A stretch of DNA of 34,645 nt from a virus, in IMG/VR virus record IMGVR_UViG_3300040815_002710, positions 1 to 34,645 of that record; one strand, given 5' to 3'. The notes under the pieces are model-generated. The model worked only from the letters and a program-made list of their open reading frames with translations. It was not told the origin of the DNA and ran no database searches. Of this stretch, positions 24,351 to 31,104 are shown one piece after another. The position numbers and the translations under genes were made by a program. The stretch's first letter is position 1. Each line of letters starts with the position of its first letter.

Positions 24351-24478
24351 GATGTTGTTGTGCCTTTTCTTGTTATTTACAGGCTTATAGTGCCATTAGT
24401 GGCTAACATGCCATATGCACTTACAGAATACAACGTAAAACATTAAGCAAATTACGCATAAGTACGTATAATCGCGCT
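24351..24478. promoter_or_regulatory. cI/cro-type switch region
   Basis: This 128-base region lies between the divergent repressor and Cro-like genes. The rightward -10 TATAAT is at 24467-24472, six bases before the repressor ATG, with a poor -35, as at an activator-dependent promoter. A leftward -10 candidate TATAAG is at 24389-24384, with no good -35. Repeated elements that could be operators are TGCCAT at 24391 and 24409, GCCA-N4-TGGC near 24392 and TTACAG at 24377 and 24421. Confidence 0.7.
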
Positions 24479-25126
24479 ATGGGATTTGGACGGAATTTAC
24501 AGATAATCAGAAAGCGTAGAAAGGTAACCCAAGGCGAACTTGCTCGAAGGGTCGCCGCCCTGTGCTCGGCTGATCGGCAAGGCATTACGCAAGCGACGAT
24601 CAGTAAACTAGAAACGACAGACGCACAGCACAGTGATTATCTTCTAGAGATTGCGCGAGCACTCGGCGTCACTGTCGAGAACCTATACGATGATGGTTTT
24701 TGTAAGAATTTTAGTTCTGATTACGAAGCAATCGAAAAATCTCTGATAGCTCGACCAGCGTTAACACTGCCTTTATTCTGGATCTCTGGATTAGACAAGC
24801 AGGACGCTAGAACAATGACTACCCCCGCTGAGCAGTATGATTCAACTGCATATTGGGTCGAGATTGAAGATACAAGCTGCACCCCTCACTACCCCGCAAA
24901 CAGTCGGTTTTTGATCAAAGAGACTACCCCGACGGTCGGCTGCCTAGTGCTTGCTAATCTGCCCGACAACACAACCGCTATACGCATCTACCGGCAGCCC
25001 ACCCCCGGCGGGTATACTTTGGCTGCTATCAATCAATCATATGCTCATTACACGCTAGACGACTCAGAACGCGCTCAGATAATCGGTGTTGTGTCCTATG
25101 TAGCCTCCCCCCCGCTTACTTTTTAG
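24479..25126 (+). CDS. cI-like repressor with degenerate S24 peptidase domain
   Basis: This 215-residue protein has an N-terminal XRE helix-turn-helix (about residues 5-70: RKVTQGELARRVA and ITQATISKLET) and a C-terminal LexA/CI-like domain. The Ser region is DTSCTP (Ser133, in place of GDSMxP), but the segment that should hold the catalytic Lys reads NTTAIRIYR, giving Ile168 where LexA has Lys156. The usual Ala-Gly cleavage site in the hinge is replaced by Ser-Gly (103-104). Dimerisation parts (AINQSYAHYTLDD, IIGVVSYV) are preserved. It probably maintains lysogeny but cannot cleave itself. The start is just after the -10 box, so its mRNA is likely leaderless. Confidence 0.85.
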   Translation: MGFGRNLQIIRKRRKVTQGELARRVAALCSADRQGITQATISKLETTDAQHSDYLLEIARALGVTVENLYDDGFCKNFSSDYEAIEKSLIARPALTLPLFWISGLDKQDARTMTTPAEQYDSTAYWVEIEDTSCTPHYPANSRFLIKETTPTVGCLVLANLPDNTTAIRIYRQPTPGGYTLAAINQSYAHYTLDDSERAQIIGVVSYVASPPLTF

Positions 25127-25291
25127 TCTTATTTAGTCCCTGTTTTGACCTCACCACAACATTACCTGTAAACCTTTTATATCCGTTTTTTGCCTTTTTC
25201 CGCTTTTTTTGCATTTTTTTATTGTGAAATATGCCGTACCGCATTATTTTTGATTGAGTAGGTTGTTAAATCGAGTTATCAGGTGATCGCC

Positions 25292-25480
25292 ATGTACGTA
25301 ATCAACAGTGTTCACAAGAGATCAGGGCGCCCTTTTGGACCTCATGGTGTCGAGTGTGCCACTAAGACTGAGGCCGCCAAAAAGGCAGCCAAGGCGATAG
25401 AAAGAGCGTGCAAGCGTGGCCTGTATCGTCACGTGACTATAACCGTCGAGTCTCGGCCTACTCTCCCACAATCAAACTAA
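25292..25480 (+). CDS. Small basic protein downstream of repressor
   Basis: A 62-residue protein from ATG 25292 with AGGTG six bases upstream (a GTG nine bases earlier is the alternative). It is Lys/Arg/Ala-rich with a helix ECATKTEAAKKAAKAIERAC and a terminal strand HVTITVES. The preceding 165-base gap is AT-rich and shows no clear terminator or promoter. No family is recognised; nucleic acid binding would fit its charge. Confidence 0.55.
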   Translation: MYVINSVHKRSGRPFGPHGVECATKTEAAKKAAKAIERACKRGLYRHVTITVESRPTLPQSN

Positions 25481-25505
25481 TCATTAACATCGGCAAGGGG
25501 TGTTT

Positions 25506-26573
25506 ATGTTCTGGATCCTAATTTCGGCAATCGGCTCAGCCGTTGGATTTTACGCGGACTTTGCAAACAACATGGTGGCCGTGTTGGACACCAACATGGT
25601 GCTTGACTGGCACGGGATACTTAGCAATTCAGGTATGGCTGCCCTCGCCTTCGTTGCTGCTCTATCTGTAGTTGTGCTGTCCTTTTTCTGCGGCATGCGC
25701 AAGCGGTATTACTTGCCGCTGGTGGTAGCAATAGTTTGCAGTAGCGGGCTTACCGGATGGGGGCGTTACAAAGTCGCCGAGACTCATCAGGTGCGAGCAG
25801 AGACTCAGGCAGACTATAAGGCCGGATTGCTCAATGAGCGCGCCCAATTACAAGATGATCTCGAACCCGCCAGCCCACACAAGCAGCCATGCAGGCTTGC
25901 CCCCTCTTCCATGTGTCGTGTTAGCGAGCACAACGCAAGGATCCGAGAGATTAACCACGAGCTTAAACAGCTAAGCGTGAGCGGCATAACGACAGCTAGC
26001 AATGGTTACATGGCCATGTTCGGCAAATGGGGGATTATGGCCATATGCGCTATTGGGTTGCCCATCGTAAACGGCGCCCTCTCCGGCTGTTGCGGCTGGC
26101 TTATCGGACGGCGCAAAGACAAAAAGGCATCACAAAAACAGGTTAACGAATACGCTCAAAACGGCGATTACAGCGGCAACGTAACCCGCCTAGACCGGTG
26201 CAAAAAAAAACTGACCGGTCCCCTTACCAGTCTGCGTAGCGGTCTAAAAAAGCGGTTTCCTAAGCGGTCTACTGACCCGCGGACCGGTTCAAATGGGACT
26301 GGACCGGTACAAGATGAGGGTAAAACCAGTCTCGATTACTACCCACAAGCAAAAAAAGCGGTCCTGAGCGGTAGCGCCAAGCCATCAACTACAGGTTTAC
26401 GGGATCACGGCATAAGAGGGCGTCGTGAGGATCTGCAAGAGTATTTAAGACGCATGGCAAAAGAGGGTGTACTGATTCCCCCGTCTAAAAATGGGGGCCG
26501 GTACAAGCTCAACAGCGAGTACGGCAACACGGCCAGCATAACGGATTACTTCAAAACAAAGGCAAGCGCATAG
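25506..26573 (+). CDS. Multi-pass membrane protein with cytoplasmic winged-helix-like tail
   Basis: A 355-residue protein from ATG 25506 (AAGGGG five bases upstream). It has hydrophobic segments at about residues 1-22, 42-63, 68-88 and 172-198. A helical loop of about 80 residues lies between the third and fourth (KVAETHQVRAETQADYKAG to INHELKQLS). The C-terminal ~140 residues are basic, then end in EDLQEYLRRMAKEGVLIPPS-KNGGRYKL, which has the look of a winged-helix tail. It may act in superinfection exclusion or DNA anchoring, both only guesses. The coding region carries unusual GACCGGT and GCGGT repeats. Confidence 0.65.
   Translation: MFWILISAIGSAVGFYADFANNMVAVLDTNMVLDWHGILSNSGMAALAFVAALSVVVLSFFCGMRKRYYLPLVVAIVCSSGLTGWGRYKVAETHQVRAETQADYKAGLLNERAQLQDDLEPASPHKQPCRLAPSSMCRVSEHNARIREINHELKQLSVSGITTASNGYMAMFGKWGIMAICAIGLPIVNGALSGCCGWLIGRRKDKKASQKQVNEYAQNGDYSGNVTRLDRCKKKLTGPLTSLRSGLKKRFPKRSTDPRTGSNGTGPVQDEGKTSLDYYPQAKKAVLSGSAKPSTTGLRDHGIRGRREDLQEYLRRMAKEGVLIPPSKNGGRYKLNSEYGNTASITDYFKTKASA
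26194..26308. repeat. Clustered ACCGGT and GCGGT motifs in coding sequence
   Basis: GACCGGT occurs four times, with ACCGGT starting at 26194, 26214, 26283 and 26303: two pairs each spaced 20 bases, two helical turns. Between and after them GCGGT occurs at 26239, 26252, 26264, 26358 and 26368. The encoded protein segment is low-complexity, so the DNA pattern may be what is selected. Confidence 0.55.
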
Positions 26574-26624
26574 CAACGGAATAGACAGGGAAGCTAAATC
26601 CAAACAATCTAAAGGATATTCAAT

Positions 26625-27155
26625 ATGAGTGATACATCTACAGCAATTGCGAGTTTCATTTGTTTAACCGGCATGGCAGGGCTTTTTTTCAGCGACTGGA
26701 TAGGAGAGGCGTTGCCGCCATTGAATGGGGCTGGCGGTAATGGAGATTCGACATGCTATGCATCGGGGGACGCTGGGCATCGAGGGCACCCAAACTATCA
26801 TCTACTCACTAGCTATGGGGTAGATAGCAAAAAAGACACCTGGCGCCTTATGACTCAATCTCACTCTGACTTTAGGGAAAGCGCTCGCCAAGACTTCGAA
26901 AGCGGTAGATTTTTAGCGCAAGAAAGATTATGGGCACCAGCTAAATGCCACAATCCTCAGTCAAGGAGCTGCGGAAAATGGCCTAGAACTGTTTACAAGA
27001 ACATTCAAAGAGGTCGCTTTCCTGGGGTCCACACAATTCAAGACTGGGAGAGACTACAGGGGAATTCAAATCTATCGGTTTACGGTAAACCGATAGATTG
27101 CAGTATGAGCTATAGACAAGCTGTCCTGTTTCATAACGGTAGGGTTGAGGGGTAG
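26625..27155 (+). CDS. Unknown exported or membrane-anchored protein
   Basis: A 176-residue protein with AAAGGA eight bases before its ATG. The first ~28 residues are hydrophobic (TAIASFICLTGMAGLFFSDW), consistent with a signal anchor. The rest is polar, rich in W, H, R and S (KDTWRLMTQSHSDFRESARQ, GRFPGVHTIQDWERLQG) with several Cys. No family recognised. A 31-base perfect palindrome lies within its 3' part. Confidence 0.55.
   Translation: MSDTSTAIASFICLTGMAGLFFSDWIGEALPPLNGAGGNGDSTCYASGDAGHRGHPNYHLLTSYGVDSKKDTWRLMTQSHSDFRESARQDFESGRFLAQERLWAPAKCHNPQSRSCGKWPRTVYKNIQRGRFPGVHTIQDWERLQGNSNLSVYGKPIDCSMSYRQAVLFHNGRVEG
27069..27099. repeat. 31-base perfect palindrome inside coding sequence
   Basis: Arms AATCTATCGGTTTAC and GTAAACCGATAGATT (15 bases each) surround a single G at 27084, with no mismatch. 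It encodes residues of the 176-residue protein. Such a perfect structure is improbable by chance in 35 kb and could be an operator, a recombination site or an mRNA hairpin. Confidence 0.85.
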
Positions 27156-27216
27156 ATTTGGCCCGGCGGCATTAATTACAAAAAAGGTTAACGGATAACA
27201 AAAAAGGAGGTATCAA

Positions 27217-27477
27217 ATGGCAGGGCGGCCAATAGGGGCGTACTGCAGTTATGTAAGAGCACCACGCTATACAGGGCCCGCGTGCGTACAGTGCGGGTCA
27301 TTTGAAAGGTACAAATCAAGTGGTGAGTGCATCAACTGCAAGCGGATAAAGCAACGGCGACAGAAACGGAAGCAAAAAACTGCAGGCGGAACGATAGCAA
27401 ACATCTCACAAAGTCTTGAATGGCAGCTCAAGGTTCAGAAGGAATGGAGGCCTACAAGTGATATCAAGAGCACATAA
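27217..27477 (+). CDS. Zinc-ribbon-like small protein
   Basis: An 86-residue basic protein with a near-perfect ribosome site AAGGAGGT six bases before its ATG. Two pairs of Cys (CVQCG near residue 26 and CINCKR near 41) form a probable zinc ribbon, followed by a very basic stretch (KRIKQRRQKRKQK) and a short helical end. Likely binds nucleic acid. It overlaps the next membrane protein gene by 20 bases. Confidence 0.68.
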   Translation: MAGRPIGAYCSYVRAPRYTGPACVQCGSFERYKSSGECINCKRIKQRRQKRKQKTAGGTIANISQSLEWQLKVQKEWRPTSDIKST

Positions 27478-27649
27478 CATTTTTTTAGCGATGGTGTTTG
27501 GGTTGCTGGCTTACGCGCTAATACAGGCTGCCATATTTTTAGACGCTATAGGGTTTGGGCCTTACAACGTGGGTACATTTTTTGTTTTGGTCTTTACCGC
27601 TCTTTGTGGGGTTTATCTGACTGCGGCATGTATTAAGGGGAAAAAATGA
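27458..27649 (+). CDS. Small two-helix membrane protein
   Basis: The GTG at 27458 has GGAGG seven bases upstream and is preferred over an ATG 42 bases earlier. The 63-residue product has two hydrophobic helices (FLAMVFGLLAYALIQAAIFL and VGTFFVLVFTALCGVYLTAA) and a basic C-terminus, CIKGKK. This holin-like topology is noted, but the gene lies in the lysogeny arm. The stop overlaps the next start by four bases. Confidence 0.65.
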   Translation: MISRAHNIFLAMVFGLLAYALIQAAIFLDAIGFGPYNVGTFFVLVFTALCGVYLTAACIKGKK

Positions 27650-28041
27650 AAAGGGAGTATTTCACGATACCTGAAGCGGTAGAGCGTTGGCCGCTGCTTA
27701 CTTACCGAATACTTAGGGCGGCTTGTGTAGCCAGCAGTAAGGGCAAAGGGCCAACCATAGGGCGTAAGCTCGGCAACAAGTGGCTGGTAACCTCTGAGGA
27801 AGTAGAGCGACTGATAGAACACGGCACGGCAGATAAGCAGGACAGGTCAGAAGAAAAGAACAAGGGCAAGGTAAACGAATGGGATACCGTATTTTTAAAA
27901 GAAAAGGCGCCTGCAATTGGTACGCGTCAATCACTGTCAAAGGGGCCGGCAGGATCGTTCCCAGAAGCACTGGCACTACAGAAAGAAAGAGGGCCGAAGA
28001 GTTCGCCCGAGAATGGGAGAACGCCGCCTGGCGCCAGGTAA
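27646..28041 (+). CDS. Excisionase/AlpA-like DNA-binding protein
   Basis: This 131-residue frame begins with an AlpA/Xis-type winged helix (residues about 1-60: EYFTIPEAVERWPLLTYRIL, then a GRKLGNKWLVTSEEVERLIEH end), as in helix-turn-helix 17 proteins beside integrases. It lies directly upstream of, and overlaps, the integrase gene by 163 bases. The last 54 codons share DNA with the integrase N-terminus and look low-complexity (GPKSSPENGRTPPGA), so the useful domain probably ends near residue 70. Confidence 0.72.
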   Translation: MKREYFTIPEAVERWPLLTYRILRAACVASSKGKGPTIGRKLGNKWLVTSEEVERLIEHGTADKQDRSEEKNKGKVNEWDTVFLKEKAPAIGTRQSLSKGPAGSFPEALALQKERGPKSSPENGRTPPGAR

Positions 28042-28874
28042 AGCTAGGGGAGAAACCGCGAAAGACTTGGGCCGATGCTTTGGAGTTATGGCGCGAGGCG
28101 TCTGAGGGCAATAAGGGGCTTGAGGTGTCTGTGTACCAGATGAGGGTTATACACCCATATTTTGACGGGCTCTACCTCGACCAAATTGATAGCGATCTGT
28201 GCGCACGCGTGTTTAGCGATCTCCGCGAGGTTCGAGGTATCAAGAACGCATCAGTGAACAGGTATATCAAGCTGTTCAAGCGCTTGATGGGCTTGTGTGA
28301 GCGTAAGGGGTGGATTGATAGCGCGCCGCACGTTGATCTGTTACGCGATGACTCCGAGCGGGTAAACTGGATAACTGAAGGTCAGGCAAAGCGGCTTATT
28401 GCTGTGCTTCCACCCAAGCACGCGGCGGCGGTTCGGTTCGCGCTGGCAACCGGGTTGCGGCGCGGGAATATCTACGAATGTCTAACGTGGGATTGCGTAG
28501 ATATTGATCGTCGCATTGCTTGGTTTGAGCCAGGAGATATGAAAAGCGGGCGACCTCACTCTATACCGCTGAATGCCGATGCTTTAGACGTGCTGGAAGG
28601 GCAAAGGGGCCTTGATCTGGTCCACGTGTTCCCGTACAGGCCCCTAATCAACCGGCAGTGGAAAAAATTCGTGAAACAAGCGCACTTAAACGGGTTTAGG
28701 TTTCACGACTTGCGGCACACCTGGGCGACTTGGCATGTGCAAAGGGGTACTCCGCTGGAACACTTAATGAAGCTTGGTGACTGGTCGAGTCACAAAATGG
28801 TTTTAAGGTACGCGCATTACAGCGTGCGGGATCTAGCACCGCACGCTGATCGTTTAACGCTAGACAAACCGTAG
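27879..28874 (+). CDS. int: Tyrosine integrase
   Basis: This 331-residue protein has all active-site parts of tyrosine recombinases: Arg184 in TGLRRGN, Lys212 in MKSGR, His276 and Arg279 in HDLRH, Trp302 in GDW and nucleophile Tyr311 in LRYAH. The N-terminal arm-binding domain (about 1-55) begins YRIFKRKGACNWYASI, and the core-binding domain covers about 60-150. It integrates the phage at attB in a tRNA-Ala gene through the attP 1.6 kb downstream. The ATG has AAGG upstream, inside the xis-like frame. Confidence 0.95.
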   Translation: MGYRIFKRKGACNWYASITVKGAGRIVPRSTGTTERKRAEEFAREWENAAWRQVKLGEKPRKTWADALELWREASEGNKGLEVSVYQMRVIHPYFDGLYLDQIDSDLCARVFSDLREVRGIKNASVNRYIKLFKRLMGLCERKGWIDSAPHVDLLRDDSERVNWITEGQAKRLIAVLPPKHAAAVRFALATGLRRGNIYECLTWDCVDIDRRIAWFEPGDMKSGRPHSIPLNADALDVLEGQRGLDLVHVFPYRPLINRQWKKFVKQAHLNGFRFHDLRHTWATWHVQRGTPLEHLMKLGDWSSHKMVLRYAHYSVRDLAPHADRLTLDKP

Positions 28875-28900
28875 AACTAACTAGGGCAAGGGGTAAGACT

Positions 28901-29287
28901 ATGAAGAGTAAAGCTAACTCAATATTAACAGCGTTAACATTATCTGGGTTTTTAGCGGCCAGCGGGGCGCAAGCTGGTGTGGTGTATAGCCTGATTCAGT
29001 GCGATGGGAGTACACGCGGCTGCATGCAGACAAGCGCCCCACAGCAATACGCTACAGAAAAGCTGTGTCACGACGCGGCCAGGGCTAGGGGTGGGCAATG
29101 CTTTCAAGAGTGGCGGGCAGAAATGGGTGATAAGCGTCACTATGACGCAATGCACATGCGTAGCAAATCGGATCGAAACGCATATTTGCGCAGTATTGGA
29201 GAGCCCACGATTAGAGAACGAGGAAGAGGAAGAAACGAACGATACAACTATTACTTAGAGCAATTTAAAGATGGGGGTATGCACTGA
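28901..29287 (+). CDS. Secreted/periplasmic moron protein
   Basis: A 128-residue protein with a signal peptide (SILTALTLSGFLAASGAQA, cleavage likely after AQA at about residue 25). The mature part contains four Cys in two pairs (IQCDGSTRGC, LCHDAARARGGQC) suggesting disulfides, and an Arg-rich C-terminus. It follows the integrase gene by 26 bases and ends at a strong terminator. Probably expressed from the prophage and acting in the periplasm; function unknown. Confidence 0.7.
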   Translation: MKSKANSILTALTLSGFLAASGAQAGVVYSLIQCDGSTRGCMQTSAPQQYATEKLCHDAARARGGQCFQEWRAEMGDKRHYDAMHMRSKSDRNAYLRSIGEPTIRERGRGRNERYNYYLEQFKDGGMH

Positions 29288-29310
29288 TAAAAACCACTGT
29301 AAACCATTTA

Positions 29311-29337
29311 AGGCCTATTTTGCGATAGGCCTTTTTT
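29311..29337 (+). terminator. Terminator after the secreted protein gene
   Basis: Stem AGGCCTAT/ATAGGCCT (29311-29318 and 29325-29332), loop TTTGCG, then a T-run to 29337. It ends the rightward integrase transcription unit. Confidence 0.9.
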
Positions 29338-29342
29338 ATGCC

Positions 29343-29371
29343 TTGCGTTTCCGGGAACGCATTGTTATATT
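29343..29371 (+). promoter_or_regulatory. Promoter of the acidic protein gene
   Basis: TTGCGT (29343-29348), a 17-base spacer and TATATT (29366-29371), 71 bases before the ATG at 29442 and just after a terminator. The gene thus has its own promoter, as morons do. Confidence 0.65.
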
Positions 29372-29441
29372 TAATCCCGTAGCAGACAGCTACAGCCCAA
29401 ACAAGCGAGGGGCGACAACTCGCAGACAAGGACACTTCACT

Positions 29442-30200
29442 ATGGGTAATCAAAAAAAATCACGTGTTTTCACTCTTGAGCAATTCCAAAAATTCGTAAC
29501 TTCTGGCGGCTTTAAGTCTGAGCAAGACATAGATACCCAAGACAGAACGCACCGAGAGGAAGAGTACAATAAGCCTGTTTACTTTACTTTTGGGTGTGCT
29601 TGGGTTGAGCACAAAAAAGAATGCGTAACAATCCGGTTTAATGAGGGGTGGAGCTTCGACGATTACCAGCCAGAAACATTCGATCACAGCACCGAAGGGC
29701 TTGAAGTTATTTGGGAATTGGAAGGAGCAACCATTGTTGACGAGGACGACGACGAGATAGAAATCTCTGATCTGTCTGACTTGCTCATTGAAAATGATTT
29801 TGAGGTTATCAATTACGATTCTCTAAAAGAAGGCATAGACGAGACAAACGACATTGACAGCGACACAGACAGCAAAGAGGCAGAAGGCATGGAAAGATAC
29901 ACTTTAGAGAATGACAACGCCCCCAACGTGCGCTTCACGGGCGAGATACTAGCAACAGCGTCAAGCCGACGCGTTACCAATGACGGCGGACGATGGACTA
30001 ACCTTAAACTTTTTAAAACAAAGGGCGGCAAGTACGTTTGCTTTACTGAGGGCGTTACGTGCTGGCAGGGTGAAAACAACAGATATCAAACCGAAGTTTG
30101 CGAAACACTAGACGCCGTTGTCGATCACTTCGGTCACGGCAGACTAGCGAAAGAGATATACGAGGAAGCAGAGATAGACGCCGCCGTCGATATTGATTAA
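29442..30200 (+). CDS. Acidic accessory protein (moron)
   Basis: I use the ATG at 29442 (AAGGAC about nine bases upstream); extending further upstream in this frame would run across a terminator and promoter. The 252-residue product has a long acidic segment (residues about 95-160: VDEDDDEIEISDLSDLL, DETNDIDSDTDSKEAEG) between two folded-looking regions. Its C-terminal part (NLKLFKTKGGKYVCFTEGV, YQTEVCETLDAVVDHFGHG, ending AAVDID) loosely resembles EXLDI-type proteins. High acidity could mimic DNA, but this is speculative. Its own promoter and terminator suggest expression in lysogens. Confidence 0.72.
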   Translation: MGNQKKSRVFTLEQFQKFVTSGGFKSEQDIDTQDRTHREEEYNKPVYFTFGCAWVEHKKECVTIRFNEGWSFDDYQPETFDHSTEGLEVIWELEGATIVDEDDDEIEISDLSDLLIENDFEVINYDSLKEGIDETNDIDSDTDSKEAEGMERYTLENDNAPNVRFTGEILATASSRRVTNDGGRWTNLKLFKTKGGKYVCFTEGVTCWQGENNRYQTEVCETLDAVVDHFGHGRLAKEIYEEAEIDAAVDID

Positions 30201-30206
30201 CACGTT

Positions 30207-30228
30207 CCCCGCTTCGGCGGGGTTTTTT
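30207..30228 (+). terminator. Terminator after the acidic protein gene
   Basis: Stem CCCCGC/GCGGGG with a TTCG tetraloop (30207-30222) and T6 (30223-30228). It closes the moron unit. Confidence 0.92.
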
Positions 30229-30245
30229 ATTTTGTAGGGGTAGGT

Positions 30246-30425
30246 ATGGGTAAGGATAGGAGCACGCCACGCACGCAAAAATTCAGGGGATCACTAACTG
30301 AAAGAGGGCTTAAACGAAAGGACGTGGTTATACCTGCCCACCGAGAGATTGATCTAGTAGAACTGATAGCAGAATGGATGCTAGAGCACGAAAACCGACA
30401 ACAAAATAACAACACAGAAGGGTAG
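30246..30425 (+). CDS. 59-residue basic protein
   Basis: ATG 30246 preceded by AGGGGT/AGG encodes 59 residues: a basic N-terminus (MGKDRSTPRTQKF), a strand KDVVIPAHREI followed by a helix LVELIAEWMLEHENRQQ, and a polar end. Strand-helix order loosely recalls ribbon-helix-helix proteins. Its 3' end lies over the left arm-type repeat of attP. No family recognised. Confidence 0.5.
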   Translation: MGKDRSTPRTQKFRGSLTERGLKRKDVVIPAHREIDLVELIAEWMLEHENRQQNNNTEG

Positions 30426-30470
30426 GAGTTTTTGGTGTTTTTCTTAAATGACTGTATTTGAAGAGTAATT

Positions 30471-30515
30471 TGGTGGAGCTAGACGGGATCGAACCGTCGA
30501 CCTCTACACTGCCAG
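30471..30515 (-). other. attP core: 3' part of tRNA-Ala(GGC)
   Basis: On the minus strand this reads from the anticodon loop CTGGCAG (30515-30509, anticodon GGC) through TGTAG, variable AGGTC and a perfect T-arm GACGG-TTCGATC-CCGTC (30498-30482) to TAGCTCC-A-CCA (30481-30471). No 5' half is present: the matching anticodon stem strand (CTACA) is replaced by unrelated bases. This is the usual form of an attP whose integration restores the host tRNA 3' end. The recombination partner would be a tRNA-Ala(GGC) gene. Confidence 0.88.
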
Positions 30516-30555
30516 TATTATGCTATTACGGCAAATCCTTTGTTTTCAGCACGTT

Positions 30556-30581
30556 AGGCCACCGTGAAGTGGCCTTTTTTT
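30556..30581 (+). terminator. Terminator right of attP
   Basis: Stem AGGCCAC/GTGGCCT (30556-30562 and 30569-30575), loop CGTGAA, followed by T7. It would stop rightward transcripts before the end of the convergent late operon. Confidence 0.85.
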
Positions 30582-30639
30582 CGTTTTATGTCTTTGATTT
30601 TGGATTGATTCGGGTATTGTCGACAACAAAACGACAACA

Positions 30640-30870
30640 CTAGGCGCGCACTCTGCCAGCGTAAAAAATCGACGTTATGAACGCGCGCTTGTATCCTCGA
30701 TCAGAAGCGGACGCAAGAACACCATCTATAAACCTTCCAGAGTCGCCTATATCCCACTCGTCATCAAGCAAATGGTCTGCGCAGTCGCCGTGTACGTCGC
30801 CGTGCGCGTGCTCTAGGTAATAGCTGACTACGTAAAGGTGTTTTGGTGGATCAGACATTAAGATACCCAT
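30640..30870 (-). CDS. Last gene of the late operon, unknown
   Basis: A 76-residue protein (or 72 from ATG 30858, MSDPPKHLYVVSYYLEHAHG). It is acidic, His-rich in the middle (AHGDVHGDCADHLL), with a beta strand-helix alternation (RAFITSIFYAGRV). Adjacent to attP and convergent with the lysogeny arm. No recognised family. Confidence 0.65.
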   Translation of the reverse strand: MGILMSDPPKHLYVVSYYLEHAHGDVHGDCADHLLDDEWDIGDSGRFIDGVLASASDRGYKRAFITSIFYAGRVRA

Positions 30871-30874
30871 ATGT

Positions 30875-31100
30875 TTAATAATCGACCAAAACTATTTCGA
30901 ACTCGCAATCAATAAGAGCTGTGCCGCTGTCAACTTTTGCTAAAAATCCTAGTTTCACTGCCGACTTGAGGCGTGTTATATATCCCGCCTAAACATACTG
31001 GAACAAATGATGTTCCCACTGCTAAATTGCGCCCAAATTTATGCACAACTTGACTAGGTATGCCATTTAAAAAACTGTAATCCCTGGCCGCTAAACTCAT
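30875..31100 (-). pseudogene. Frameshifted small structural gene
   Basis: An ATG at 31100 with AAGGAT upstream opens a frame (DYSFLNGIPSQVVHKFGRNL, AVGTSFVPVCLGGIYNTP) resembling the start of a known group of phage structural proteins with a VHKFGRN and GGxY motif. It stops after 56 residues. A neighbouring +1 frame continues with protein-like sequence (LKSAVKLGFLAKVDSGTALI, DCEFEIVLVDY) to a stop at 30875, just before the next start. The two pieces join if one base is skipped. This is either a broken gene, a sequence error or real frameshifting. Confidence 0.5.
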
Positions 31101-31104
31101 TAGG

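Larger units (their letters stand above)
30396..30640 (+). repeat. Arm-type direct repeats flanking attP
   Basis: CGACAACAAAATAACAACAC at 30396-30415 and CGACAACAAAACGACAACAC at 30621-30640 agree at 18 of 20 bases, in the same orientation, 56 bases left and 106 bases right of the tRNA-derived core. They are candidate arm-binding sites for the integrase N-terminal domain. Confidence 0.65.

Noticed and set aside
29271-29441. Upstream extension of the acidic protein to 309 residues
   Set aside because: It would start inside the previous gene and cross a terminator and promoter; ATG 29442 has a suitable ribosome site.
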